DNA from: Verrucomicrobiales bacterium
GTDB taxonomy: Bacteria; Verrucomicrobiota; Verrucomicrobiia; Verrucomicrobiales; DEV007
Direction of reading: 5' to 3'
Assembly (NCBI GenBank): GCA_007123695.1
Contig: SLGN01000090.1
Location: 1 to 5,713 of the forward strand
Length of the DNA stretch: 5,713 nt
The notes below the pieces were generated by a model. That model searched no databases, was not told the DNA's origin, and worked only from the letters and a program-made list of their open reading frames with translations. Of this stretch, positions 1 to 5,329 are shown piece by piece. The position numbers and the translations under genes are program-made. The stretch's first letter is position 1. Every line of letters begins with the position of its first letter.

Positions 1-95
1 CCGAGCTGCCGGGCAACGTCCTGCCGATCGAGTCGCCCGCCGACCCGGCCTCCGCCGCTCCCCCGTCGGAAGGACGGCGCAGCCTCCTCCCGTGA
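1..95 (+). CDS. C-terminal end of an upstream gene, cut by window edge (possibly a sigma factor)
   Basis: The frame starting at base 3 is open from the left edge to a TGA at 93-95 and gives 30 residues, beginning ELPGNVLPIESP and ending RRSLLP. 27 of the 30 codons end in G or C, more than in the neighbouring frame, which supports real coding. The piece is rich in Pro, Ala and Ser, like a disordered C-terminal tail, and contains no domain. The next gene looks like an anti-sigma factor 95 bp downstream, and such genes usually follow their ECF sigma factor, so this may be the tail of one. That identity rests on context only. Confidence 0.4.
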   Translation, partial: ELPGNVLPIESPADPASAAPPSEGRRSLLP

Positions 96-190
96 TTCCG
101 CCGCCGCCCTGCCCCCTCCACCTCCCTTCAACGCCGGTCGATCCCGCTTCCCCCTCTCGTGCCACCCTCTTCCCCAACGCAACTGCCGCC

Positions 191-1042
191 ATGACTCCCG
201 AAGAAGCCAAGTTCATCCTCGCTGCCCTGCGCCCATCGCAAACCGACCCCTCGGACCCGAGCCTCGATCCGGAGGCCGCCGAGGCCCTCCGCCTGCGCGA
301 GAACGACGCCGATCTGCGCGCTTGGCACGACCGCTCGCGGGCCTTCGACGCCGCAGCGGCGGAGCGGCTCCGCGAAGTGCGGCCTCCCGAGGGGCTGGAG
401 GCCTCCCTCCTCGCCGGCCTCCGCCTCGCCGCCGTTCCGCCCCGCAGGCGCCGTTTGGGGATGCGGACAGTGCTGATCGCCGGGGCCAGCCTCGCTGCGG
501 CCGCGGCGGTCGCCCTCGCCGCGCTGCGCCTCGCGCCCCTCTCCGAGCGCCCTGCCCAGGGGATCGATCCCGCCCTCGCCGAGGCCCGGGGCCTCCCCGG
601 CGAACCCGCGACACTGGAGGATTTCCGAGCCGAGATCCTCGCGATGCTCGCCGAGCTCCGCAGCCTCGGGCACGTCACCGACGAGCCCGGCGAAGTCGCC
701 GCCTGGCTCGCCGGCCAGGGGGCGCCGCTCGACGGCCCGGTGCCTCGCGCCGCCGGCGAACACGTCCTCGCGGGCTGCGCCGTGCTCGAATGGCGGGGGC
801 ACCGTGTCTCCCTAGTCTGCTTCGGCCTGCCCGGAGAGGAGGGGCCCCCAGGCCTGCATCTCGTCTCGATCGCCGCCGAGGCGTTGCGCCCCTTCGACCC
901 GGCGCAAGGGGCCGCCGAGTTCGCCGCCGCCGATGGCGACGAACCTTGGAAGACCGCCGCGTGGACCGCCGGTGCCACGGTGCAGCTCGCCATCGCCAAA
1001 GGCCCCCGTGCCGACCTGCGTCGGCTCGTGCCTCTCGGTTGA
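191..1042 (+). CDS. Putative anti-sigma-factor-like single-pass membrane protein
   Basis: The protein has 283 residues. Residues 1-75 form a charged helical cytosolic part (start MTPEEAKFILAALRP, then a D/E- and R-rich stretch with a Trp at 45). An Arg cluster at 85-88 precedes one hydrophobic segment at about 92-115, so the N-terminus should be inside and the rest outside. The exported part has a helix at about 141-160 and a domain around GCAVLEWRGHRVSLVCF (195-211) with Cys 196 and Cys 210. The N-terminal pattern and this Cys/Trp motif resemble proteins I associate with ECF sigma factors in Verrucomicrobiota, which would make it a membrane anti-sigma factor. That is family recall plus inference. 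The zinc-binding HxxxCxxC motif of ZAS anti-sigma factors is absent. The ATG at 191 is chosen over an in-frame ATG at 92, because the intervening 33 residues are low-complexity Pro/Ser/Ala and the start at 191 opens the recognisable domain. No Shine-Dalgarno sequence is visible. Confidence 0.6.
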   Translation: MTPEEAKFILAALRPSQTDPSDPSLDPEAAEALRLRENDADLRAWHDRSRAFDAAAAERLREVRPPEGLEASLLAGLRLAAVPPRRRRLGMRTVLIAGASLAAAAAVALAALRLAPLSERPAQGIDPALAEARGLPGEPATLEDFRAEILAMLAELRSLGHVTDEPGEVAAWLAGQGAPLDGPVPRAAGEHVLAGCAVLEWRGHRVSLVCFGLPGEEGPPGLHLVSIAAEALRPFDPAQGAAEFAAADGDEPWKTAAWTAGATVQLAIAKGPRADLRRLVPLG

Positions 1043-1121
1043 GACGCGCCGCGACCTCGCATCTCGGCGAGACCGCCTCCCCCCGCCTCTACGCCAGCCT
1101 GCCAACGCCTCGCCCGCAGCG

Positions 1122-1228
1122 CCGATCGGCAGAAAAATTTCCGTCAACGCACACCGCCCCGCCGCCGACTCACACGGCGAGCGCGGGGCTTCTGCTCCGC
1201 CATGACCTCTCTGATCAATCCCGATCGG
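1122..1228. promoter_or_regulatory. Pair of CCGATCGG palindromes before the VTT gene
   Basis: The 8-bp perfect palindrome CCGATCGG occurs at 1122-1129 (within the 10-bp palindrome GCCGATCGGC at 1121-1130) and again at 1221-1228, five bases before the ATG at 1234. The copies are 99 bp apart. They lie in the 191-bp spacer between the anti-sigma-like gene and the VTT gene, where a promoter would be expected. Such a pair could be an operator, but CGATCG-type words are common in high-GC DNA, so chance is a fair explanation. Confidence 0.2.
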
Positions 1229-1233
1229 TTGAA

Positions 1234-2013
1234 ATGAAAACCGACTCCCCTGCCGCGCCCGCCTCCGAGCAAATCCCCGCCTCCGAGCAACGCCCATCCG
1301 CCGGAAAACGCCGCCCGGCGTTCCGCAAAGCCTTCGTCTTCGCAATCGTCGTCGCCGCCGCCGCGACGGGCTACTGGCAGTTCGGAGAAGCCCTCTCTCT
1401 CGAGAGTCTCGCCGCTCGCGAGGCGGAGCTGCGCGTGGCCAAGGCGGAGGCGGTCCTAGTCGCCCTCGCCGTCGGTTTCGTCGTCTACGTCGCGGTCACC
1501 GGCCTGTCCCTGCCCGGCGCCGCGGTCCTCACCCTCGCCTCGGGCTGGTTTTTCGGCGTCTGGCAAGGGACCCTCCTGGTCAGCTTCGCGTCCACCACGG
1601 GGGCGACCCTCGCCTTCCTCTTCAGCCGCTACCTCTTCCGCGACGCGATGCGGCAGCGCTTCGGAGGGCGGCTCGCGGGTTTCAACGAAGCTCTGGAGAG
1701 GGAGGGCCCCTTCTACCTCTTCACCTTGCGCATGATCCCGGCGGTGCCCTTCTTCGTCATCAATCTCGTGATGGGCCTGACCCCGATCCGCACCCGGACC
1801 TTCTGGTGGGTGAGCCAGCTCGGTATGCTCCCCGGCACCGCCGCCTACTGCTACGCCGGCGCCGCCGTCCCCAGCCTCGGAACGCTCGCCGAGGAGGGCC
1901 TGGGCGGCATTCTTTCGGCCAAGACGCTCGTCGCCTTCGCGATCCTCGGCGCGTTCCCCATCGTCGTGAAGAAAACGATGGCCTGGGCGCGCGCCCGCCG
2001 AAGCTCGACCTGA
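1234..2013 (+). CDS. TVP38/TMEM64 family (VTT domain) integral membrane protein
   Basis: This is a 259-residue polytopic membrane protein of the DedA/VTT superfamily (E. coli relatives YdjX and YdjZ). Residues 1-30 are a polar, cytosolic-looking tail, followed by a membrane segment at about 33-50. The VTT core spans about 75-212: LSLPGAAVLTLASGWFFG (91-108), a Gly-rich helix ending FLFSRYLF (128-135), then LRMIPAVPFFVINLVMGL (165-182), which is the family signature, and LGMLPGTAAYCYAG (196-209). A last helix lies at about 229-246 with a basic tail. The family acts in the membrane and is linked to lipid or small-solute movement, but its substrate here is unknown. The reading frame stays open far upstream, but that part is an Arg-rich shadow of the previous gene, so the ATG at 1234 is used. 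An 11-codon ORF (1202-1237) overlaps this start as ATGA. The oxidoreductase follows after 78 bp and is probably co-transcribed. Confidence 0.9.
   Translation: MKTDSPAAPASEQIPASEQRPSAGKRRPAFRKAFVFAIVVAAAATGYWQFGEALSLESLAAREAELRVAKAEAVLVALAVGFVVYVAVTGLSLPGAAVLTLASGWFFGVWQGTLLVSFASTTGATLAFLFSRYLFRDAMRQRFGGRLAGFNEALEREGPFYLFTLRMIPAVPFFVINLVMGLTPIRTRTFWWVSQLGMLPGTAAYCYAGAAVPSLGTLAEEGLGGILSAKTLVAFAILGAFPIVVKKTMAWARARRSST
1258..1290 (+). repeat. 15-bp direct repeat, 18-bp period, inside VTT gene tail
   Basis: The word CCCGCCTCCGAGCAA occurs at 1258-1272 and 1276-1290. It encodes the doubled peptide PASEQ-I-PASEQ-R in the polar N-terminal tail. It looks like a recent slippage duplication in a disordered region and probably has no specific function. 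Confidence 0.7.
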
Positions 2014-2091
2014 AGGGCACCCCCTCCTCTCCACTCCCTCTTCCCTCCCCCGTTTCCCCGACCTCCGCCCATCGACCCCGGCCCCGTCCCC

Positions 2092-3612
2092 ATGAGCTAC
2101 CTCGACATCCTCGAACCCCGCGACGAGCACAACCGCCACCTCGAGAGCCAAGTGCATCCTCCCGGCCACGTGAACCCGAAGCCCTCGGGACGCTACCATC
2201 TCGTCGTCGTCGGCGCCGGCACCGCGGGCCTCGTGACCGCAGCGGGGGCTGCCGGGATGGGAGCCAGAGTGGCCCTCGTCGAGCGCGGCCTGATGGGCGG
2301 CGACTGCCTCAACGTCGGCTGCGTGCCCTCGAAGGCGATCATCGCCGCCGCCCGCGCCGCCGCCGCCGCCCGCCGCGCCGCCGAGTTCGGGGTGAAGGGC
2401 GCCGAAGCGGTCGAGGTCGATTTCGCCGCCGCGATGGAGCGGATGCGGCGGCTTCGCGCCGGGATCAGCCGCCACGACTCGGTGAAGCGTTTCACCGAAC
2501 TCGGCATCGATGTCTATCTCGGCCAGGCGAGTTTCCTCGACTCCTCCACCGTCGAAGTCGAAGGCCGGAAGCTGGAGTTCAAAAGGGCCGTGATCGCCAC
2601 CGGCGCCCGCGCCGCCGCCCCGCCCATCGAGGGGCTGGACGGGATCGACTACCTCACCAACGAGACCCTCTTCTCCCTCACCGAGCTGCCCCGCAGCCTC
2701 GGCGTCGTCGGGGCGGGCCCCATCGGCTGCGAGATGGCGCAGGCCTTCGCCCGGCTCGGGAGCGAGGTCCGCCTCGTCGAAGCCATGCCCGGGATCCTCG
2801 GACGCGAGGATCCCGACGCCGCCGCCCTCGTCGCCGCGAGCCTGAAGCGCGACGGGGTCGAACTGCTCTGCTGCGGCAAGGATCTCCGCCTCGCTCCCAA
2901 TGGCGGCGGCAGCGCGCGCATGACGGTCGAGTCCGAAAGCCGCGGCTACCATTGGTCGGTCGATCGGATGCTCGTCGCCGTGGGCCGCGCCCCGAACGTC
3001 GAGGGCCTCGGGCTCGAAGCCGTCGGCGTGGATTTCAACCGCAAAGGCGTCGTCGTCGACGACCGCCTGCGCACCACCAACCCGCGCATCTTCGCGGCGG
3101 GCGACGTGTGCTCGCCCTACCAGTTCACCCACGCGGCCGACTTCATGGCACGCACCGTGATCCGAAACGCGCTCTTCCTCGGGCGGGCCCGGGCGAGCAA
3201 GCTCGTCATCCCATGGTGCACCTACACTTCGCCCGAGGTCGCCCATGTCGGGCTCACCGCAGCCCAGGCCGCCGAAAAGGGCATCGCTATCGACACCTAC
3301 ACCCAGGAGCTCTCGGGCATCGACCGGGCCATCCTCGAGGGCGAGACCGAGGGTTTTGTCAGGGTCCACGTGAGGAAGGGCAAGGACGAGATCGTCGGCG
3401 CCACCGTCGTCGCTCCCCGTGCCGGCGATATGATCGGAATTCTCGTCGCCGCGATGGTCCACAAGATCGGACTTGGCAGCATCGCGAATGTCATCCATCC
3501 GTATCCGACCCAGGGGGAAGCGGTGCGCAAGGTCGGCGACTTCTACAATCGGACTCGTCTCACTCCGGGGTTGAAGCGCCTTTTAGAGAGGTGGATGTCA
3601 TGGTCGCTGTGA
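2092..3612 (+). CDS. FAD-dependent pyridine nucleotide-disulfide oxidoreductase, mercuric reductase-like
   Basis: This is a 506-residue class I flavoprotein disulfide reductase, related to dihydrolipoamide dehydrogenase, glutathione reductase and MerA. Domains in order: an N-terminal extension (1-34); the FAD-binding motif GAGTAG (41-46); the redox-active disulfide Cys72/Cys77 in GGDCLNVGCVPSK (69-81); ATGARA (169-174); the NAD(P)-binding motif GAGPIG (207-212) with Glu230 ending the second strand, which favours NADH over NADPH; the second FAD motif FAAGDV (334-339); and the dimerisation domain with the active-site His469 in HPYPTQGE. The MerA N-terminal metal-binding domain and the C-terminal Cys pair are both missing (the protein ends WMSWSL), so it should not be called a true mercuric reductase. 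The extension (DEHNRHL, then VHPPGHVNP) resembles the linker of bifunctional proteins that carry a VTT domain in front, and a separate VTT gene lies directly upstream. It probably reduces a small disulfide or thiol carrier. No Shine-Dalgarno sequence is visible; a C/T-rich leader precedes the ATG. Confidence 0.92.
   Translation: MSYLDILEPRDEHNRHLESQVHPPGHVNPKPSGRYHLVVVGAGTAGLVTAAGAAGMGARVALVERGLMGGDCLNVGCVPSKAIIAAARAAAAARRAAEFGVKGAEAVEVDFAAAMERMRRLRAGISRHDSVKRFTELGIDVYLGQASFLDSSTVEVEGRKLEFKRAVIATGARAAAPPIEGLDGIDYLTNETLFSLTELPRSLGVVGAGPIGCEMAQAFARLGSEVRLVEAMPGILGREDPDAAALVAASLKRDGVELLCCGKDLRLAPNGGGSARMTVESESRGYHWSVDRMLVAVGRAPNVEGLGLEAVGVDFNRKGVVVDDRLRTTNPRIFAAGDVCSPYQFTHAADFMARTVIRNALFLGRARASKLVIPWCTYTSPEVAHVGLTAAQAAEKGIAIDTYTQELSGIDRAILEGETEGFVRVHVRKGKDEIVGATVVAPRAGDMIGILVAAMVHKIGLGSIANVIHPYPTQGEAVRKVGDFYNRTRLTPGLKRLLERWMSWSL
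2790..2815. repeat. Perfect 11-bp inverted repeat with 4-nt loop, inside the oxidoreductase gene
   Basis: CGGGATCCTCG (2790-2800) and its exact reverse complement CGAGGATCCCG (2805-2815) are separated by GACG. The mRNA can form an 11-bp GC-rich hairpin over the codons for Pro-Gly-Ile-Leu-Gly-Arg-Glu-Asp-Pro, just after the NAD-binding segment. No U-run follows, so it is not an intrinsic terminator. The symmetry is much stronger than needed to encode this peptide. Confidence 0.85.
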
Positions 3613-3624
3613 GGCGTGGCGTCT

Positions 3625-3646
3625 CGCGACGAAAACGCGACGAAAA
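3625..3646 (+). repeat. Tandem 11-bp duplication
   Basis: CGCGACGAAAA is repeated head to tail at 3625-3635 and 3636-3646, followed by a partial third unit (CG). It starts 12 bp after the oxidoreductase stop codon, in a non-coding stretch. Two copies suggest replication slippage; a binding-site role is possible but unsupported. Confidence 0.75.
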
Positions 3647-3770
3647 CGGAATGGATGGAAAAGGCAGGTTGGGGAAAATGCGGACTTTCTGCGGAAGAAC
3701 CGAAGCGCCCCGTCGTCCCCCGATGGCAAGCTGCGCATGGGCGAGGACGCCGGCTTTCTCCCGCCGCCGC

Positions 3771-3962
3771 CTCTCGGACGGCAGAATGGCCGCCGCTACG
3801 GTCTTCGGCATCGCCTTCGAGGTGCCCGGCGAGCTTGCCTCCAAATACAAGGAGGGCTTCGGCCCCGACCTCGATGCCGCTTCGGGTGAGACCCACCATC
3901 TCCTGCCGCATCCCGCCGTCGACATCGGGAAGAGCGAGGGCGTCGTCCTTTCCCCTACATAG
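3771..3962 (+). pseudogene. Decayed C-terminal fragment of an AhpC/TSA-type peroxiredoxin
   Basis: The frame reads LSDGRMAAATVFGIAFEVP, then GELASKYKEGFG-PDLDAASGE, LLPHPAV and EGVVLS before a TAG at 3960-3962. The order LSD ... FGIAFEVP-ELxxxY-GFG-DL-A-GE ... LP-PAV ... GVV matches, from memory, the second half of AhpC/TSA-family peroxiredoxins. From the ATG at 3786, about 72, 47 and 81 percent of codons have G or C at positions 1, 2 and 3, a genuine coding signature. After the last match, a shift into the next frame at 3956 reads YIDS, where relatives have a Tyr-Ile-Asp-like segment, so a frameshift there is likely. The N-terminal half with the catalytic cysteine was not found. The alternative is an intact 58-residue small protein starting at 3786. 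The methyltransferase starts 12 bp downstream. Confidence 0.5.
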
Positions 3963-3974
3963 ATTCCATCCAAA

Positions 3975-5138
3975 ATGACCCCATCCGCCATCCCATCTGC
4001 CGAGCACGCCACCCGCGACCGCTACGCCGCCGCTGCCAACGCCCCCGAGTCCGCCCTCTGCTGCCCCGTGGATTACGATCCGCGGTATCTGGAAAACATC
4101 CCCCGGGAAGTGATCGAAAAGGACTATGGCTGCGGCGATCCGTCGAAATACCTGAAGCCCGGCGAGACCGTGCTCGACCTCGGCAGCGGCACCGGCAAGA
4201 TCTGCTTCATCGCCTCGCAGGTCGTGGGGCCGGAGGGGCGCGTCATCGGCGTGGACATGACCGACGCCATGCTCGAGGTCGCGCGGCGCAACGCCCCCCT
4301 CGTCGCCGCTCGCGTCGGCCACGACAACGTCGAGTTCCGCAAGGGACGCATCCAGGATCTCGCCCTCGACCTCGAGATCCTCGACGCGGAGCTCAAAAAC
4401 CGCCCCATCCAGGACGCCGCCTCCTTCCTCGCAGCCGACGAACTGGCCGACGATCTGCGGGAGAAACATCCCATCGTCGAAAGCGATTCCATCGACGTGG
4501 CGGCCTCCAACTGCGTCCTCAACCTCGTCGATTCCGGACAGAAGCGCCGCCTCTTCGAGGAAATCATTCGCGTGCTGAAACTCGGCGGCCGCGCCGTGAT
4601 TTCGGATATCGTCAGCGACGAGGAGGTGCCGGAGGAGATGCAGCGCGATCCCGTCCTTTGGAGCGGCTGCATCAGCGGTGCCCTAACCGAAGCAGGCTTC
4701 GTCAAAGCCTTCGAGCAGGCCGGATTCCACGGGATCGAGATCCTCAAGCGCGACGCCGAACCCTGGCAGACCGTCGAGGGCGTCGAGTTCCGCAGCGTCA
4801 CGGTCCAGGCGTGGAAGGGCAAGCAGGGCCCCTGTTTCGAGCGCAACCAGGCGGTGATTTACAAAGGCCCCTTCGCGGCGGTGAAGGACGACGACGGCCA
4901 TGTCATGCTTCGCGGCGAACGTTACGCCGTTTGCGACAGGACCTTCCGCCTCTACCGCGAGGCGCCCTACTCGGGCCATTTCGAGTTCGTCGAACCGCGC
5001 GTCGCGATCCCGGTGGAAGAAGCCGGACTCTTCGATTGCACCGCAATGCGCCTGCGGCATCCCCGCGAGACCAAAGGCATGGACTACGATGCCACGACCG
5101 ATGCCTCGCAGTGCAGCACCGGGGGCGAGTGCTTCTGA
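3975..5138 (+). CDS. arsM: Arsenite methyltransferase-like (ArsM family) SAM-dependent methyltransferase
   Basis: This 387-residue cytosolic class I methyltransferase probably transfers methyl groups from S-adenosylmethionine to trivalent arsenic. The SAM-binding motif I is VLDLGSGTGK (66-75), with the acidic end of strand 2 in IGVDMTDAML (91-100). Four cysteines match the positions essential in ArsM: Cys29/Cys30 (SALCCPVDYD), Cys53 (YGCGDPS), Cys180 (SNCVLNL) and Cys232 (GCISGAL). The spacing of 52 between the last two is close to the 50 of characterised ArsM. Between Cys53 and Cys180 there are about 25 extra residues, in an acidic helical insert at about 130-170. Residues 260-365 form the extra C-terminal domain typical of longer ArsM proteins, and the tail is Cys-rich (Cys380, Cys386). 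The ATG at 3975 is the only start that keeps Cys29/30 with a short leader; no Shine-Dalgarno sequence is visible. The oxidoreductase upstream could supply the reduced thiols the reaction needs. Another metalloid or thiol substrate remains possible. Confidence 0.82.
   Translation: MTPSAIPSAEHATRDRYAAAANAPESALCCPVDYDPRYLENIPREVIEKDYGCGDPSKYLKPGETVLDLGSGTGKICFIASQVVGPEGRVIGVDMTDAMLEVARRNAPLVAARVGHDNVEFRKGRIQDLALDLEILDAELKNRPIQDAASFLAADELADDLREKHPIVESDSIDVAASNCVLNLVDSGQKRRLFEEIIRVLKLGGRAVISDIVSDEEVPEEMQRDPVLWSGCISGALTEAGFVKAFEQAGFHGIEILKRDAEPWQTVEGVEFRSVTVQAWKGKQGPCFERNQAVIYKGPFAAVKDDDGHVMLRGERYAVCDRTFRLYREAPYSGHFEFVEPRVAIPVEEAGLFDCTAMRLRHPRETKGMDYDATTDASQCSTGGECF
4354..4381. repeat. 9-bp inverted repeat with 10-nt loop inside arsM
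   Basis: AGGATCTCG (4354-4362) and CGAGATCCT (4373-4381) are exact reverse complements, 10 bases apart. They lie where the ArsM-family insert begins (codons for about Gln127 to Leu136). No U-run follows. This is the second GATC-centred hairpin inside a gene of this window, but it is weaker than the one at 2790-2815. Confidence 0.7.
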
Positions 5139-5220
5139 ACCGGGCCTCGCCGCGGAAACGCCGAGCCGCCTCACGTTTCGCCGTCTCCCTCCCTTTTTCA
5201 ACCTACCCGACCTACCAAGC

Positions 5221-5329
5221 CTGAACTTCAGTATTTAAGTGACGGAAAAAACTTGCAGTTCACCAGTAAACAAACGATGTATTATTACCAACGAATCCAC
5301 GATAGAGTATTTAATACATGAGAACTGCA
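5221..5329. repeat. AT-rich island with palindromes and paired repeats in front of the transposase gene
   Basis: Bases 5221-5320 are only 34 percent G+C, against roughly two thirds in the flanking genes. The island starts with the palindrome CTGAACTTCAG (5221-5231) and ends with GTATTTAATAC (5307-5317), which touches the transposase ATG. AGTATTTAA is repeated directly at 5230-5238 and 5306-5314. TGCAGTTC (5254-5261) is inverted as GAACTGCA (5322-5329), the latter inside codons 2-4 of the transposase. RAYT genes are normally flanked by the structured REP sequences they act on, so these repeats may be the cognate element or the element's left boundary. That role is inferred. Confidence 0.5.
5259..5285 (+). 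promoter_or_regulatory. Possible sigma-70-type promoter for the transposase gene
   Basis: A candidate -10 box TATTAT (5280-5285, five of six matches to TATAAT) lies 15 bp after a candidate -35 box TTCACC (5259-5264, four of six matches). This is the only AT-rich intergenic stretch in the window and is directly upstream of the transposase start. The spacer is shorter than the usual 17 bp, so the call is weak. Confidence 0.22.

Larger units (their letters stand above)
3613..3974. other. Gap between oxidoreductase and methyltransferase without an intact gene
   Basis: Bases 3613-3770 show no convincing coding frame; all frames give Arg/Ser/Pro-rich sequence, and purine-rich stretches such as GGAATGGATGGAAAAGG stand out against the C-rich surroundings. 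The part holds an 11-bp tandem duplication at 3625-3646. From 3771 the composition becomes codon-like again, and this half is read as a peroxiredoxin remnant. No clear promoter or intrinsic terminator was found in the gap. Confidence 0.6.

Noticed and set aside
92..190. ATG at 92 as start of the anti-sigma-like gene
   Set aside because: It would add 33 low-complexity residues and overlap the end of the upstream frame; the recognisable N-terminus starts at 191.
322..1233. Upstream extension of the VTT frame
   Set aside because: It reads almost only Arg, Pro, Ala and Ser and overlaps the anti-sigma-like gene in another frame; the family protein begins near 1234.
1397..1406. CTCTCGAGAG palindrome inside the VTT gene
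   Set aside because: Short and without a loop, in a CT-repeat context within coding DNA; easily explained by codon choice.
1456..3498. 680-codon open frame on the minus strand across the VTT and oxidoreductase genes
   Set aside because: It lies antisense to two genes with clear family motifs, is rich in Gly/Asp/Glu/His as expected of the reverse of high-GC codons, and shows no domain.
2092..3612. Calling the oxidoreductase a true mercuric reductase (merA)
   Set aside because: No N-terminal metal-binding GMTCxxC domain and no C-terminal vicinal cysteines; no other mer genes in the window.
1806..3770. Long open + frame overlapping the oxidoreductase
   Set aside because: Arg/Pro-rich shadow of the oxidoreductase. 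Only its last part, from 3771, has codon-like composition and is reported as a pseudogene.
3543..4469. Minus-strand open frame over the gap and the start of arsM
   Set aside because: No recognisable domain, antisense to the ArsM-like gene, and the + strand explains the codon periodicity of the gap better.
5155..5198. Possible intrinsic terminator after arsM
   Set aside because: GAAACG (5155-5160) can pair with CGTTTC (5174-5179), but the stem is only 6 bp with a 13-nt loop and the T-run (5194-5198) is 14 bases beyond the stem.
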